A stretch of DNA of 64,000 nucleotides, taken from the NCBI GenBank assembly GCA_036897485.1, contig JAYMTF010000001.1, positions 78,863 through 142,862 of the forward strand, read 5' to 3'. The translations under genes were made by a program, and so were the position numbers. Below the pieces are notes generated by a model. It was given only the letters and a program-made list of their open reading frames with translations, did no database searches and was not told the origin of the DNA. The stretch comes from Pelargonium nanum. Its lineage: Eukaryota; Streptophyta; Magnoliopsida; Geraniales; Geraniaceae. Positions 29,157 through 42,350 of this stretch are shown here, in pieces. The number at the start of each line of letters is the position of its first letter. Positions within the stretch are counted from its first letter, which is position 1.

Positions 29157-31026
29157 TTAGATTGCTAGTAGGAAGTAGTATGCCAGTGCTATTGGCAAGG
29201 AAATGAGCATTCCAAATATTACCCTGCAACCAAAATGAAACATATGTTAGAACCTAGGTAGGTGACCGGCGCATGGAAATGAGAGGTACATTTATTCACA
29301 TAGAAAAGATCAGTTACCCAGTGCTCAAAACATCTGGATGTAGACCATACTCTTTGGCAAAAACGAAGGGAACAATTCCTTGAGGAAGAGCTGCCTGTAG
29401 AAAGCAACATATCACATATAATTGACCTTTCTATTATGGTAATGTAGTAAAGGAACCAAATCAGGTTTATGAACCTGCACTATTGCCACTTTAAACACTG
29501 TGCCCCTTAGCTGAATGGAAAACGAAGATGCTGCCATCAGAGCAGGCCCCATAAAAAATTTCATCCCCATCGCTAGCATTGCCTTTCGTGTTCCACATGC
29601 TATTAGGCTTTTCTGCGATGCCATGAAAAGACCTATCCACAAACACAACACAATTGAAGGATTTAATATTGCTATATATTTTCTCTCATTAAAGGCTCTT
29701 GTTAAAACTTCCTAATGCGTAAATACTGAATTCTTAATCATACCTAAGCTGAACATTGCCATACCAAGTCCCCCATCCGACAATATTAGTATCGAGTTCT
29801 TAACAATTTCTGGCAAATTTATGTTCCATCTGCAAATGTTCAATCCCAAATTGAATTACTTCTAAAACTAAGAAGCCCATACCTATGTATGTGATTCTAC
29901 TACTGCGAGCTTACCTGAAGTGTATGCATGCCCAAATGATGCCGAGTACAGTTGCATGAGTATTGGGATTCATCACAAGCTTCCTCAGCACTATCAAGAG
30001 GATGTCCTTGGTTTTGGTTTTCCTTGCCCTTCTGGTATCTGCTTCGTCCTGTAGCTCTTTTGATTGTGCTTCTTGAGGAGTCTCCACCTCCCCTTAAATA
30101 TTAACACCAATCTTTTTGGATGACATGAAAATAATACACAGAACTAACATGATGCTTAGACGCTAGCATGGCTTTGTGAAAATCACTATGGTATGGTATT
30201 CAATGTTGTGAACAGTGTTGAGGCTGTATTGGTAAGATTCTAATTTATAGTTCATTTCATACATGTTGAATAGACATTTAAGAAATCATACCAATAAAAA
30301 ATGAAGAGAATGTGTTGGGGACCCACTAGGTTTATCTTCTATTACAAAAGTTGACCACAAGACAAAAATTAGGTAGCTATTCATGCTTGTGAACCTCTAA
30401 ACTAGAACTCATAGTAATGGAGCTTCATTCATGATAGCTAGCCAGGTAACCATCTATATATCATAGTATCATACATATCATTTTCCTTGAAATGCAAAAC
30501 TAGAGTGCTTACCTGGATTGTCTAGAGGTGGAACCTTCTTAGCAGCTTCCTTCACCACATTGAGCTCAAAAAGAAACAACAGCAGATTGTACCAAATTAT
30601 GCTTTGTAGGACAACTATCTGGGCAAGGAGCATCTTTGCATCCTCCCCATACATGGCCTTCAAGAGTGGAATACCCAGGATCAAAGTATTTGGCAGAGTT
30701 GAGAGAGAAAGACCAGTTATGATCCAATTCAAGCCTCTTCCCCTGGAGCTGACTCTTGTGATTATTGCCAATAGAAAAATGGCCAATAGTTTTTGAAGAA
30801 AATCAGCAAACATGAGTTTGATGTTCATCTTGTATGGGTCATTAGCAGCAATAACTTGAAATGTCAAGAGAGGGATTGAGAATTTGGCCACAAACTTGTT
30901 GATGCCTGAACATTGATCTGGAGTGAAAAGCTTCCACCATTTGACAGAGATGTAGGCCAAAATCATGGCAACATATAATGGAACTGTGGCAGCCACAACA
31001 TGGTAGACATCAGCCAGGGAAATCAT
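29157..31026 (-). CDS. PIN8: Short PIN auxin transporter, PIN8-like
   Basis: PIN8 moves auxin across the ER membrane and is mainly a pollen protein in Arabidopsis. Six exons (30513-31026, 29915-30092, 29744-29829, 29632-29475, 29318-29394, 29157-29223) give 359 residues. The start [11 protein letters not shown] is the family N terminus, and the first five helices end near LLLFLFELN. The central hydrophilic loop is only about 40 residues, rich in Glu and Lys, which marks the short ER-type PINs rather than PIN1-like plasma-membrane carriers. The second helix bundle includes [32 protein letters not shown] and [15 protein letters not shown]; the tail is [10 protein letters not shown]. All junctions are canonical. 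It is divergent from the pectate lyase gene. Confidence 0.94.
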
Positions 31027-31125
31027 GGTTTTAGATTTCTGCTGCTATAGATTTTTGAAGGATTCTGGATTTATGCTCATCTAACTTTTGTTTCTATGTA
31101 TGGTTGGTTCTTTGGTGAGACCAAG

Positions 31126-31133
31126 CTTTTATA
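31126..31133 (-). promoter_or_regulatory. TATA box of PIN8
   Basis: TATAAAAG on the minus strand about 100 bp before the ATG, implying a leader of about 70 bases. Confidence 0.5.
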
Positions 31134-33576
31134 TTCTCTGTTGGGTTGCTTTTTACATCATGAAAAGTTAAGGTAGGATTAAATCTTCTGTTTAATATCT
31201 AAGAGCTTTTCAGAAAAGTTATAGTAATCCCCAAAATGACCTTATGCTCTTTTATATATATATAGTTTGTTGCTATGTAGTACTGTATCAAAGATGAAAC
31301 AAAACACAGTTACTCTCTGGATTTTTTCTTCAGAAATTTGCCATGTACAATTGAAGTGTATATTGATTTTGTTTTGTTATATGTTCATTCATTCATTTTC
31401 TTTTTGGAGTGATAATCTACAGTGGGACAAGGTAAATACAAGGGTACAAGAAACTCTGCTCTTGATGAACTGTTGGGGTATTTTTGTCATCATGAATCAA
31501 AAGTTAGATTCCAGTTTTCTTGTGGATTATGTTCTTCTGGTTCATTTGTTCTTTGGACAAAGGAGAGCTATAAAGGGGCTAAGATTGTAATTTTCAAGCC
31601 TTGCCCAAAGTAGGCTTTAATTTATCTGTGAAATTTAATCAGTTGTTTCTTTCTCCTTCCTCTTTTTTGACCAACCTCTATTTGATCTCCCTTTGTTTAT
31701 AAGTTTTGGTGATTTTTTTAACATATTAACTGTTTTTTCAGCTGTTTTTTTTCCTTAAAATTTCTTTTTGAAAAATGGTTAACATGCTAAAGACAATATG
31801 GTGTTGGTGGTCCAAATTGGGTGTGAAACCATAATGGAACATGTCATAATTTAGATTGCTTTGTAGATTTTGAGGTTTCTGAATAGTATGGAAGAGGAAT
31901 AAAGGCATGAATTGTAAGGGAAGTAAGTGAAACAATGAGGTTGTCACAGTGACTGTGTCAGGACGAATTTTAACTAAATTTGGTCAAAAGTTTGAGAATA
32001 AGTGTAATGGAGAATTGGCTTTTGAAACTGTGAAATTTTGCCAAAAAAGACCTATTAACATTGTCTCTTTCTTGAGGTTGTCTCGACATTGAAATTCCAC
32101 TACCATGTCATGTGATGTCATCTGTTTTTGTTTGTGTAATAAATTTTTGTAAAGAGTAGTTGTATTGTAATGGCAGTTGGCAATTGGCAAGGAGAGGAAT
32201 AGATTGGGGGATGAAACAGCTCATTCATGCTTTTGTATATCATACAATATATAGCCTAAATATAACCCTTTGCTACAAAGATGATGTTCATTTTCAAAGG
32301 GAGCAACCTAGGCTGCCCCTACCTAACTTTTTAAAAGTTGTTAATTCGAGCATCAAATGAAACTTGAATTGAGTTTCGAAATAGTATATTTTAATTTTTC
32401 TGGGTTACTGTATATTATTGGCTAATTAATTTTCTTAAAAATAAAGTAATTATTAAGGTTCATGGTTTTTTTAAGATATTTGTCTCTTAGAGGATTTCTA
32501 AATCAAATATCTGAATTTTTTTTGTTGTGAATTTATGAAGTTGGAGACGTTCAAAGCAATGCTCTTATTATAAAATATCATGTCAAAATATTTTATATTT
32601 GTTTTCTCCATACTAAAATTTAAAGGTTCGAACAATGGAGGAGCGAGTAGTTTCAACTGTGTCCAAGGCTCAGTCTGAATCAAACCTGTGGTTTACGCAA
32701 AAATAAAAAAGTTCAAAGATGAGAAAAATATTGAATTTTCCTTTTAATTTTGCAAAACTATAAAAGTATTAGCCACACGCACGTGCTAAGAAAGACAAGA
32801 ACTGCACGTGTGTTAAAGAAATAAAATGAGTTTCTTACACCCAAAAAACTCAGCAGATTATGTATTTTACTCCAAAATTTATATTGGTAAATTAATTGCC
32901 ATGGTAGGGACATATTGTCATGACCATGAAAAGTATCTTGACTAATTTGTAGCTCGGCACTGTCCCATTTATTCAAGGAAAGAATGTTTGTCACATTTAT
33001 TTAAATTTAAGAACTTCAACATTATAGATGAAAATTTGACACACACCATACAATACTTTATTGACCAGCCCATCTAATTTTTTAATGTTTGTGATTCCTA
33101 TATAAAAATGTGCATATTCATCTATATATATGCCATGAAAATAGAACCTACATAGGTAATGAAGGAACAATAGATTCAGAAATGTTTGACCGCAAATGGT
33201 TAGTTAATGGTTGGGCATCATCTTCGGCGGTTATTCCAGGAATAGGTCGTGAGAAATTGGCAAGTTATAACTAGAAATGCTTAAGAGGAGAGAGGGGAGT
33301 TGTTGAGAATATAAATAAACCCAAAGCTGAAACAATTCATCAGCAATAATAAAATTGGCCTCTGTTTGCCATGCCAACAGCTTAGCTTACCCTTTTTCTT
33401 TTGCTTCAATTGTTGTGGTGTTTTGTCCAGGTCTCTCCCATACCATCTCTATTCGGACCTGCTTCGCCATATCAATTGATTTTATTTATCAAATATAATA
33501 TTTTATATAGCAAATCTAAAACAAAACTCAAAAATTTTAAACTATACAAGATATTATTGGTATATAGAGTGGAATA
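31134..33576. other. Divergent intergenic region PIN8 / pectate lyase
   Basis: About 2.4 kb of AT-rich DNA upstream of two probable pollen genes. TATAAATA at 33310-33317 is a possible but distant TATA element for the lyase. I recognised no transposon or coding sequence. Confidence 0.4.
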
Positions 33577-35547
33577 ATGGAGATAGCTAAGCTGATTCTT
33601 TTTATTTTTTCATTTACTGCACTTCTTGAAACCCTGGTAGCAGACTACCAAGATTATGAGGGAGATGAGTTCGTCCTGCGCCGCCGCGAACAAGCCAAGA
33701 GGGCTGCTCTCGAGGCCTATCACCCCAATCCCCACCAAGTCGTTAGCCATTTGAATCACCATGTTCATCTGTAACGTCTTTTTATCTCTCTTTCTACTTT
33801 TTAGTGCCCAGAATCTCGGTCATAATGTTTTGACAAAGACTCTCGGCTGAGATTTTTTTTTTATTTTGTTTTTTAGTTGAAAGTCTCAGCAAATATATTA
33901 TGTTGTTTATTGAATTTTATTAGCGCAACGAAAGGGACTAAAGGATCGAACAGCACGAGAAGGAGCCTAGCAAGAAAACCATACAAAGGACCTTGCATGG
34001 CAACAAACCCAATTGACCAGTGCTGGAGGTGTAAGAAGAATTGGGCCGACGACAGGAAGAGTTTGGCCAAATGCGTGCTGGGATTCGGGCGCAACACCAC
34101 CGGAGGGGCGGCCGGAGAGTACTACGTGGTGACGGACAGCTCCGACGACGACGTGGCGAACCCGAAGCCCGGAACCCTGAGGTGGGGCGTGATCCAGAAG
34201 GAGCCGCTGTGGATCACATTCGCGCGGAGCATGAACATCAAGCTGACCCAGGAGCTGATGATCAACTGCGACAAGACCATCGACGGACGAGGAGCGATGG
34301 TGCGGATCACAAAAGGATCAGGCATGACGGTCCAGTTCGTGCGCAACGTCATCATCCACGGGCTCAAGATCTACGACGTCGTTCCGGGGAGCGGAGCCAT
34401 GATCAGGGACTCGGTGGACCACATCGGCCTGAGAACCGCCAGCGACGGCGACGGCATCACCATCTTCGGCTCCACCGACGTGTGGGTGGACCACATCTCC
34501 ATGTCCAATTGCAAGGATGGTCTCATCGACATCATCGAAGAATCAACGGCCATAACCGTCTCCAACTGCCACATGACCCACCACAACGACGTGATGTTGT
34601 TCGGCGCCAGCGACAGCCGGCCCGCCGACGCGGTGATGCAGATAACAGTTGCTTTCAACCATTTCGGAAAGGGATTGGTGCAGAGGATGCCGAGGTGCAG
34701 ATTCGGGTTCTTCCATGTCGTCAACAATGACTACACTCACTGGCTCATGTACGCCATCGGAGGCAGCTCCCACCCCACCATCCTCTGCCAAGGCAACCGC
34801 TTCACCGCTCCCCCGAACAAAGCTGCAAAAGAGGTACAGTAAATAATATGTCGGGAAATGTATCTACACATTTGCTACAAGTTTGCGACAACGTATATCC
34901 TACAAAAATCTTCTTGTAGGTACCTTGTCGCAACGTTGTAGCAAGTTTGTAGGGAAATATTCCGCTACAAGTTTGCGACAACATATATCCTACAAAAAAA
35001 CTTATTGTAGATACTTTGTCGCAACGTTGTAGCAAGTTTGTAGGAAAATGTCTTGCTACAAGTTTGCGACAACATATATCCTACAAAAATCTTCTTGTAG
35101 GTTTTTTGTCGCAACGTTGTAACAAGTTTGTAGAAAAATGTCATGCTACTTGTTTGCAACAACATATATCCTACAAAAATCTTCTTGTAGATATCTTGTT
35201 GCAACGTTGTAGCAAACTTGTAGGAAAGTGTTCTACAATTTCGCTACAACAATTTTGTCGTCGCAAATTTTATAGATACAGACAGCGTGACTGACTATAT
35301 GTATGTATATGTAAATAATATATAGGTGACACATAGAGATTATGCGCCGGAGAGTGAATGGATGAAATGGTCGTGGACGTCTGAGGGGGATTTGCTGGTG
35401 GACGGTGCCATATTTAAGGCATCCGGATCGCCTCCAACACAACAGTTCAAAGAGGGGGATATAATAGGCCCGCAGAACGGAGATTGTGTGAGGAGCCTCA
35501 CCCGCTTCGTCGGAAACCTGGGCTGCAAGATTAACTGCGAGTGTTGA
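33577..35547 (+). CDS. Pectate lyase, polysaccharide lyase family 1
   Basis: Secreted enzyme that cleaves de-esterified pectin by beta-elimination, loosening cell walls during pollen tube growth. Three exons (33577-33770, 33924-34833, 35326-35547) give 441 residues. It has a signal peptide ([13 protein letters not shown]...), a short plant pectate-lyase N domain, then the parallel beta-helix. Recognisable motifs: [17 protein letters not shown], the calcium-site region [18 protein letters not shown], and the catalytic-arginine region [15 protein letters not shown]. Coding GC is well above the flanks, so long shadow frames exist in other phases. Resembles pollen-type lyases (LAT59/Amb a 1 group), which also act as airborne allergens. 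Intron 2 holds a 90-bp repeat array. Confidence 0.94.
34874..35258. repeat. Tandem array of about 90-bp palindromic units in pectate lyase intron 2
   Basis: Four units start at 34874, 34964, 35055 and 35145, with a broken fifth near 35233. Each opens GCTACAAGTTTGCGACAAC and closes near GTTGTAGCAAGTTTGTAG; the two ends are imperfect inverted repeats, so each unit can fold on itself. The core is ATATATCCTACAAAAATC. It resembles the subterminal repeats of a DNA transposon, but no transposase or clear element ends are visible. Confidence 0.9.
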
Positions 35548-35973
35548 TTCATTTGTGTGTATAGGACGCTCAATTTCTCGGGAACATGGATCGGGTCTTT
35601 TTTCAAGACTGATCTTTTTTTTTTTTGATGTATTATCAGTTTCTACATACAATTTTGGTAGAGTATACTCGTGTATGTATGCGTTTTTCCAAGTCGCATA
35701 TAGACTGTTTTTTTTTTTTTCCTCTTTGATATTCATATCTATGTAATAAAGACACATGAGAGGAGGAAATTTTGTTTTCTTAATTGTTGTCTCACTTTTT
35801 ATTTATTTGTTGATATAATCTTTTGCTTGCTTGTTCACTTTAGAATACTACAATTTTAACAAATCTATACACTCGTATATACTATACACAAATTCTTTTT
35901 ATTTAAAAAATGTTTATAATACTATTTCATTATCATAGACGATAATTTAGTAATGATGCAAGTAAAGTAAACT
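35548..35973. other. 3' flank of the pectate lyase gene
   Basis: Likely 3' UTR to about 35750 (AATAAAG at 35745-35751), then AT-rich DNA. Nothing else seen. Confidence 0.4.
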
Positions 35974-35988
35974 AAGATTCCAGCATTT

Positions 35989-36671
35989 AAAAAATCGTTC
36001 AAAACTCTCCCACTAAAAAGAACTAGTGTTGTTTCACTCTTTTTCTCTGCCGTTTTGAGAGTCGGATAAAGTTTTGTTTGGCTACGGCTGCTCTGATTTT
36101 AGAGTGGCGACAGTTTCTTGAATTTGCATATAGCAAATTGCGATCTTTATCGTTCTGATAGTGAGTCTTGCTTTGATAGCAAATTAGAGTTTTGTTAGGT
36201 TTTGAAGATTTGCAGCATGCGTTCGGGACAACAAGAGACGATTGCAGAAAAGGAGAAGGTGGCTTGGAAGGTAATGATATGGTCAGAGTCATCGGATCAG
36301 ACTTCAAGTTTGTTTTCGGATTAGATGGCATACACGATGGTGACGAGAGGCGGTTGGCAAATCACTCCATGTGGTCGGCTTGAACTTCAAGTGCAATCGT
36401 TGTCAGTTGTTCGTGCTATTCAGGCAGAAGGGGAGGATTTCAATGCCTTCAATTTGATTATTCAAGTTGGTGGGGAGCAATCTAGTGTTTTTAGTTTGAT
36501 TATTCATGATGCTTTAGCCATTGTGGTCATCACAGTAATCCATTTTCGGGTTGGTCTGCAAACCGAGTGGCCCACGAGTTAGTCAGGTCTTTGATCACTT
36601 TGTCATACTTGTCTTTTTATCCTCCAATTTGAAGTATTAATAAAATATTACCTTTTTTGTTAAAAAAAAAA
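35989..36671 (+). mobile_element. Short LINE-derived retroposon with poly(A) and target-site duplication
   Basis: Flanked by AAGATTCCAGCATTT (35974-35988) and AAGATTCTAGCATTT (36672-36686), a 15-bp target-site duplication with one mismatch. The 3' end carries an A tract (about 36662-36671). The last 250 bases before it decode, with frame breaks, to the tail of a plant LINE RNase H domain (ELQVQSLSVVRAIQ; a NRVAHELVRSL-like end in another frame). The first part resembles a LINE 5' region, so the copy is internally deleted or 5'-truncated and rearranged. No intact protein. Confidence 0.7.
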
Positions 36672-36686
36672 AAGATTCTAGCATTT

Positions 36687-37793
36687 TGAAAAAACCCGTT
36701 ACACAATTTAGTTCATGAAACTAGTTTACTCTTGAATAGTCATTGGACTTCGTATTTGGATTTCAGTTGGTCCATGTCTTAATAACCGTTAACTTTACGA
36801 AAGTTTATAACTAACAAAACATTTACCTAAAAGACTATAAACGACCATATCCACTATTTCTCTTCTCCCTAGTTCACCATCAAAATAATTCTTTGATCCA
36901 TAGTCGATTTTTATTTATTGGCGGTGGTTCACTACTTTTTCTCGTATTATTATGTATTGGATAAACGCATATTTATCACATCTAACTTGAGTAAGCTCAA
37001 ACTTGATTGTTCGAGTTTAGCCACTGAAATGCAGTTTCGAGTCAAGGCTCACACAAGATGGTTTTCTTAATTATCCTCAAAATTCACAGTTCCATGTAAA
37101 ACTCGAATTCGATGGTTCGAGTTTAGCCTCAAAACTCGTGATTTCGATTAATTAAGCATCAAACTCGATGGTTTTAGTTTATCCTCAAAACTCACGGCTC
37201 AAATTCTCTGTCTGTCAATGACAAAGTATTGATCAGTCGTGGGAGGACTTAACAGGAATGAAGCAATTGCATAATTGCAACTTGAGGACCAGGTACTTGT
37301 AAATGGGGAAGGCATTGGAATGACTCAAAACTCTCACATTGTTGTTTTAATTGGAAGAATCAAACACGCAGTATTAGGTTCAGACGAGCCTTAAAATGGA
37401 ATGAGAGAACCAACGATTCTTAGAATAAAAGCGGGGAGAAGGAAATCTCTAAATCACCTAAATGCACTTACCAAACATGAATAATGGCGAGTCAATAGTT
37501 TTACTGAAGTCATTAGAAGTGTTTTTATGAAGCTTTCGTACTCATTAATAACGCAAAATTTAGAATCGTAAGTTGAGCCAACGACCTTTCATACAAACAG
37601 CTAGATACGATTCTAATCTAGATTATAAACTAGCTCATTGTTTAAACTTTAATGTCACTACTCACTGCATTCAGCAGGCCAAGAAAGATATACTAAACTA
37701 TAAGTTTGTGAAAATCATGATGTCATATATACACAGCATTTGTGTCAATCACCAAATCCTCCGTTAAATGCAACGCGTGTTCATTATCCAAAT
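36687..37793. other. Intergenic between the LINE copy and SSRP1
   Basis: Contains a degenerate repeat zone (about 36980-37210) where variants of CTCGATGGTTCGAGTTTAGC and CCTCAAAACTC recur three or four times. No gene seen. Confidence 0.4.
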
Positions 37794-40700
37794 CTATGCG
37801 CTGTCAGATTCATTACCGGAATCTATATTCATTGGTTGTGGATTCTTGTATCCAGTGATTTCATCCTGGTATCGCTTTTTATCAGCACGAGCCTTCGCTT
37901 CATAAGGTTCTTTATCCTCAGCTGCACAGCACAAGATGTGTACACAGCTTATTAACACAAGCAAAACTATAAAAATTTAAAGAAAAATAAAATCACCTGA
38001 TTTAAGTTTAGCTAATCATAGATATGCTTACTTGTCATGTTTTTCCACTTATCTCCAAGCACTCTCCCAACATCAGTAAAGGAAATTCCAGGATTGTTTT
38101 TCTTTATATTCTGTGATCATCAAGATAATATCAGTAAAACCATCCTGTGAGAAGATTGTAATAAATTAACTATAAGTAATAACCAATGAACTCATCCTAA
38201 TTAAATTTTTTCTTTCCCATCAGAGATGACGACACAGATTAGAAAATAGACCCACCTCCCTTTCCATCTGAGAGAAGAACATAAATCCAGATAACGCCCT
38301 CTTTGGCGCATTTGGATCCTTCTTCTTCTTTTGCCTTTTCTTCTTTGTAACATCTTCATCCCCATCTTTGAGTTTCTTCTTGGGAGGTGCCTTAGAAGAT
38401 GAAGGTTCTTTCTTAGATTCCTTTTTAGCAGGTTTCTGCAATTAGACACTCATTCGAGTGAGATACAACATATGACTTTATGGTAAAATATGCTTCTTAT
38501 AGATTTATGAAGAAAACAATGTGCTTGCCTCTTTCTCATCTCTGGTAGCGCTAGCATCAGAGTCATCTGCCCCAGAATCATCATCTGTTGGGGAGCCTCC
38601 ATCATCTTTGTCAGCAACAAAATCTTCATCCTACAAAAGTTCACCGTATTTAAACAGTTGCAGCAAGTGTACTAGCTCATAAACCATCACATAAAAAACT
38701 TGTACACGCGAGAATTGAGTGCCAGAAGAAAGTGCATTTGCACAATTTGAACACATACATAACAAGCAAGGAATAAGAGGGGGCTGCGCAAAACAGCTAT
38801 AATAATTCACCTCTTCATCACTCTCATCACCACCAGCTTCATTCCTAATGCGCTCAAGATGTGGGTCAACAGCATCATCATCATCCTTCAGTAACTCAGA
38901 CACACGATCTGTAGTTGTTGGGGCATCCCCTAGGTTCATAATTTTCAAACCCTTCTCACTGAGTGAATTACCAAGAGTCAAACTTAAGCACAAGCTATTA
39001 ATTTTATAATAGAAAAGGAACTCAAACTGACCTGATAAAGTCAAAAAGAGTTTTGTACTCGCTCCTCTGAATGTTCCGAAACAAATGTTCTTGCTCAGTT
39101 TTCAATCTGATGAGAAGATCAAAGTAATGCATATTTGAGCCACCAGCAGAATGCCTCTCAAATTCCACATAGTCAATCTGAAAGAACAAATACATTGGAC
39201 ATACTCAGAATCAGTTCATCATCAATGATCAAATCACAAATGAGATCACCTAATATGCATGTACAACTAAGAAATTATACCTCTTCATGAAGAATGAGGG
39301 TTGGAGGTTTAGGAAGAAAGAAGAAGCTCTTCTCAAGAGGATACAGGACACCATCCTCAGCTTTCAATGATGACTTTACTGCATAACCTGAATGTTTGCT
39401 CTGGAACTTTCCTGTTTTAGTAACCTTGGCACCAGATAAGCCACGTAATATTGTAGTGAACACCTCATGAATGAGTCCCTGATCGTATAAGCAATACCAG
39501 TTAAGTGAGTTTGCACATACGATTATAGAGCTTCAACTACTTCAGCAGCACATGGACAAGTATACTATACGTGACAAAAAATAACTTGGCCCTTTGAGGG
39601 TGAAGGATTGATAGGGTTTATCACCTTATAAGATGGTTCTAATTTGCCCTTGTACTTTGTGTTGAAAAGATCTTCATTTATTGACAAAGTGCTCTGAACC
39701 ACAAAGTCTGTTTCAAACTGCAGATGGGCAACTGATAGAGTTGATGAATTGCAACCAGTTACAAGAAACTGTATCCAATCCATTTAAAGCAGAGACTAAA
39801 AAGAAAAACCAGAAAAATAAAGAATACCTGTAACACAATATGTGGATACAAGGTTTGGCCTTTGCGGATTGGTGGATCCAGAGTAACCACAACAAAGGTA
39901 TGTGGCTGGTTGGACTGCACACAAAGAACAAAAGAAGAGTTAAGTCAACATGCCACTATACCAAACCAAAACTTGCCAACTGATTTAATGCAAATAATAT
40001 AATTTGATGCCAAAGTTGTCATATCAATAATACTTTCGATTTCAAATAGCCCTAGCATAATACTAAACAGGTGTATGAAATTACCATCTAGCAACATTTT
40101 TACAAATAGATATGACACACTAAGAGAGGGAGAACCTTGGGAAGCAGAAACAGGCGAACAACACTGCTGTACTGAATTTTAAAATCGTTAGCCTGTCCTT
40201 GGAGCCGCAAGAATGAGAGATGAAGTTCAACACTATACCGACCTCTGCATATCGTAAGTACTTCCATAAGTCATGAAAAAACTGAAAGTATAAAGACCGT
40301 GAGCGAATAACAAGATAGATATGCTTTGTGTGCATCGCCCTTTCTACCAAACCTACCTTGGTGTGAGAATGGCAATACCCTCAAAAGTGACAACAGCTTC
40401 TTCACCTCCAGCACCAACATCAGCCATTGACATAATTTTGTCACGGAAAATCTAAACCAGTTCAATTGACAAGGCATCAGTAAATAATGAAAGCAACCAA
40501 CTTGCTCAGTTCTAGAACACGTCAGGAAGGAAGTTTACCTGTGCAGGAGGATGACTTTCGTCCCCAACAAACTGTGTGTTGGAATTAGGTATGTGAAAGC
40601 TAATTTCCATCAATGAATCTTTCTGCAGTCATAACATAATTATGCAGCAGAAAACAATAGCTTTACTCATGAACAAGCAAACTAAAATGAATGTTTTAGC

Positions 40701-42350
40701 TACTACAGATTAATCCAATAAAACAGACCTCATTAGCTCCAGTTGTATCATCAACGTGGAACTCCAGAATCACATCATTCTTCCCTTGAAGCTGTGTTTG
40801 GGCAACATCTGCTAAAGACACCTCAAATGCTTGCTTTGAACCAACCATAAAAGCCAACATATTCCCTGAAATATCAAGGGGATTGTCAAGAAAGCCAAAA
40901 ATGCCAGATTGCATACAGCAGCTAGTGTAAGTACACATTAAACAATCGCGGTGACCAAATTCACACAATCAAAGCAACAAAGCATCCTCATCACGGAAGA
41001 TGCTCAATATTGGAAAGTAATGTAAACAAGAAACTAGAGTGGAAGTGTGTGTCTATAGCATGTACATAAAATATACAGAAAATCATTTTAGAACCAGCAA
41101 ATTGAGAGGAAGAGAATATCACCAACCATTTAGATCAACTTCTCCCCAATTTCGACCACTAATAGAAAGTTGCTTCTCTTCAGGTAAAAGCCCATAAGTG
41201 CTTTGGAATAAATTGTTCACACTTGTTACATCCTACAAGCCATGAGAGAGCAGTATAAGGATAAACAAAAAACATGTATTTATACGCAAAATTATTAGAA
41301 ATCAATTTTTTGGGTCATCGTAATTCCAATCAACGCATCCTGTACGTAAATATAAGGAACTAAAATAGCAATCCTCACAATCATATTTATCCAACCTGGT
41401 TATACATTAAAGTATCTTCAGCAAACAAAACAAGATAAGCATTTGCATATACCTGAAGCTAGTTCCAAGTATCACCATAGGAAACATAAAACAGGTGAAG
41501 GAGAGAGGAACCCAAACCTGGTCACGGAAACCAATGAACTTGAAGTACAACCCATCTTTTGTGCGTACAGCAAGCTGATTTGTCCTTGGCACCTTCATCC
41601 ATGCGACCCCTAAAATATCAGACTTATCGACTTCAACAGCTTTACCACCACCTTGTTTCTTCCATAATATTCCCCCTGAATGAATCTTAAGCTGTCCTGG
41701 GTTCTGCATTTCACAATATTTACAGAAATTTTATATTCTATACTTGCTTAAAAAATTATGCCAAGTAACTTTTACTCACAAATCCAGCCTACTAGGGTTC
41801 CATATGGAGTAAAAAATATATATAACAATCATAAGAACTTGGCCTCATCCAATCAAATCAAAAAAATTATATAAAATGCTAACTCTAGGATGCATCAGTA
41901 AGGGTTTAAAAAATATATGACAGAAATATATAAACGAAAACAACGTCTTCTCATCATTCTCATCCATCAATCATACATAAGAATGATGATTTTTTTTCCA
42001 AAACATGTAGAGAAGTAAAAATAACTCTGAAAACTTAAGTTTGACGGAGAAATCAGGTTTTGAAATGGGTACGCACACGACAATGGAATCAAAATTTGTC
42101 TATTAACCTACATTTTCCAGCAGTCGAGATTCATTAGAACGATCATAACCATCTCAGCTTTTCTCGGCAAAAAAAACCAAAGAAACGAAATCAAGTACAA
42201 GAAATAGAAATAATTCCAGAAGCAGCCGAAGAGATCAGAAAATCGCGTAGCAAAACCAAATAAAAATCACAAGGCCGATATCTAGAGAGAGCTTACGGTG
42301 CCGCCGCGGCCTCCGAGGGAGATGTTGTTGAAGAGGTGACCGTCAGTCAT
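37794..42350 (-). CDS. SSRP1: FACT complex subunit SSRP1 (HMG-box histone chaperone)
   Basis: With SPT16 it forms FACT, which loosens and reassembles nucleosomes during transcription and replication. Sixteen exons from 42297-42350 to 37794-37921 give 643 residues. Order: N-terminal SSRP1/POB3 domain ([14 protein letters not shown]), middle Pob3/PH-like domain ([17 protein letters not shown] to [21 protein letters not shown]), an acidic segment (about 445-515, [21 protein letters not shown]), a basic linker, then one HMG box ([15 protein letters not shown] to [12 protein letters not shown]). Plant SSRP1 has this layout. The intron after the acidic exon (38529-38630) has a GC donor (GAG then GCAAGC); all others are GT–AG. 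The last coding exon is 37794-37921. Complete. Confidence 0.95.

Noticed and set aside
34041-34730. 229-residue open frame overlapping the pectate lyase, rich in Arg and His
   Set aside because: It is the +1 shadow of a GC-rich exon. The overlapping frame is a clear pectate lyase with conserved motifs.
34874-35258. CRISPR-like spaced repeats
   Set aside because: The units are about 90 bp, contiguous, diverged and lack spacers, and the host is a plant nucleus.
34802-35294. Open frames with repeated peptides such as [10 protein letters not shown]
   Set aside because: They are translations of the 90-bp intronic repeat, not genes.
36023-36582. Short open frames near 36.2-36.6 kb as a protein gene
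   Set aside because: They sit inside the LINE-derived insertion and are broken by frameshifts and stops.
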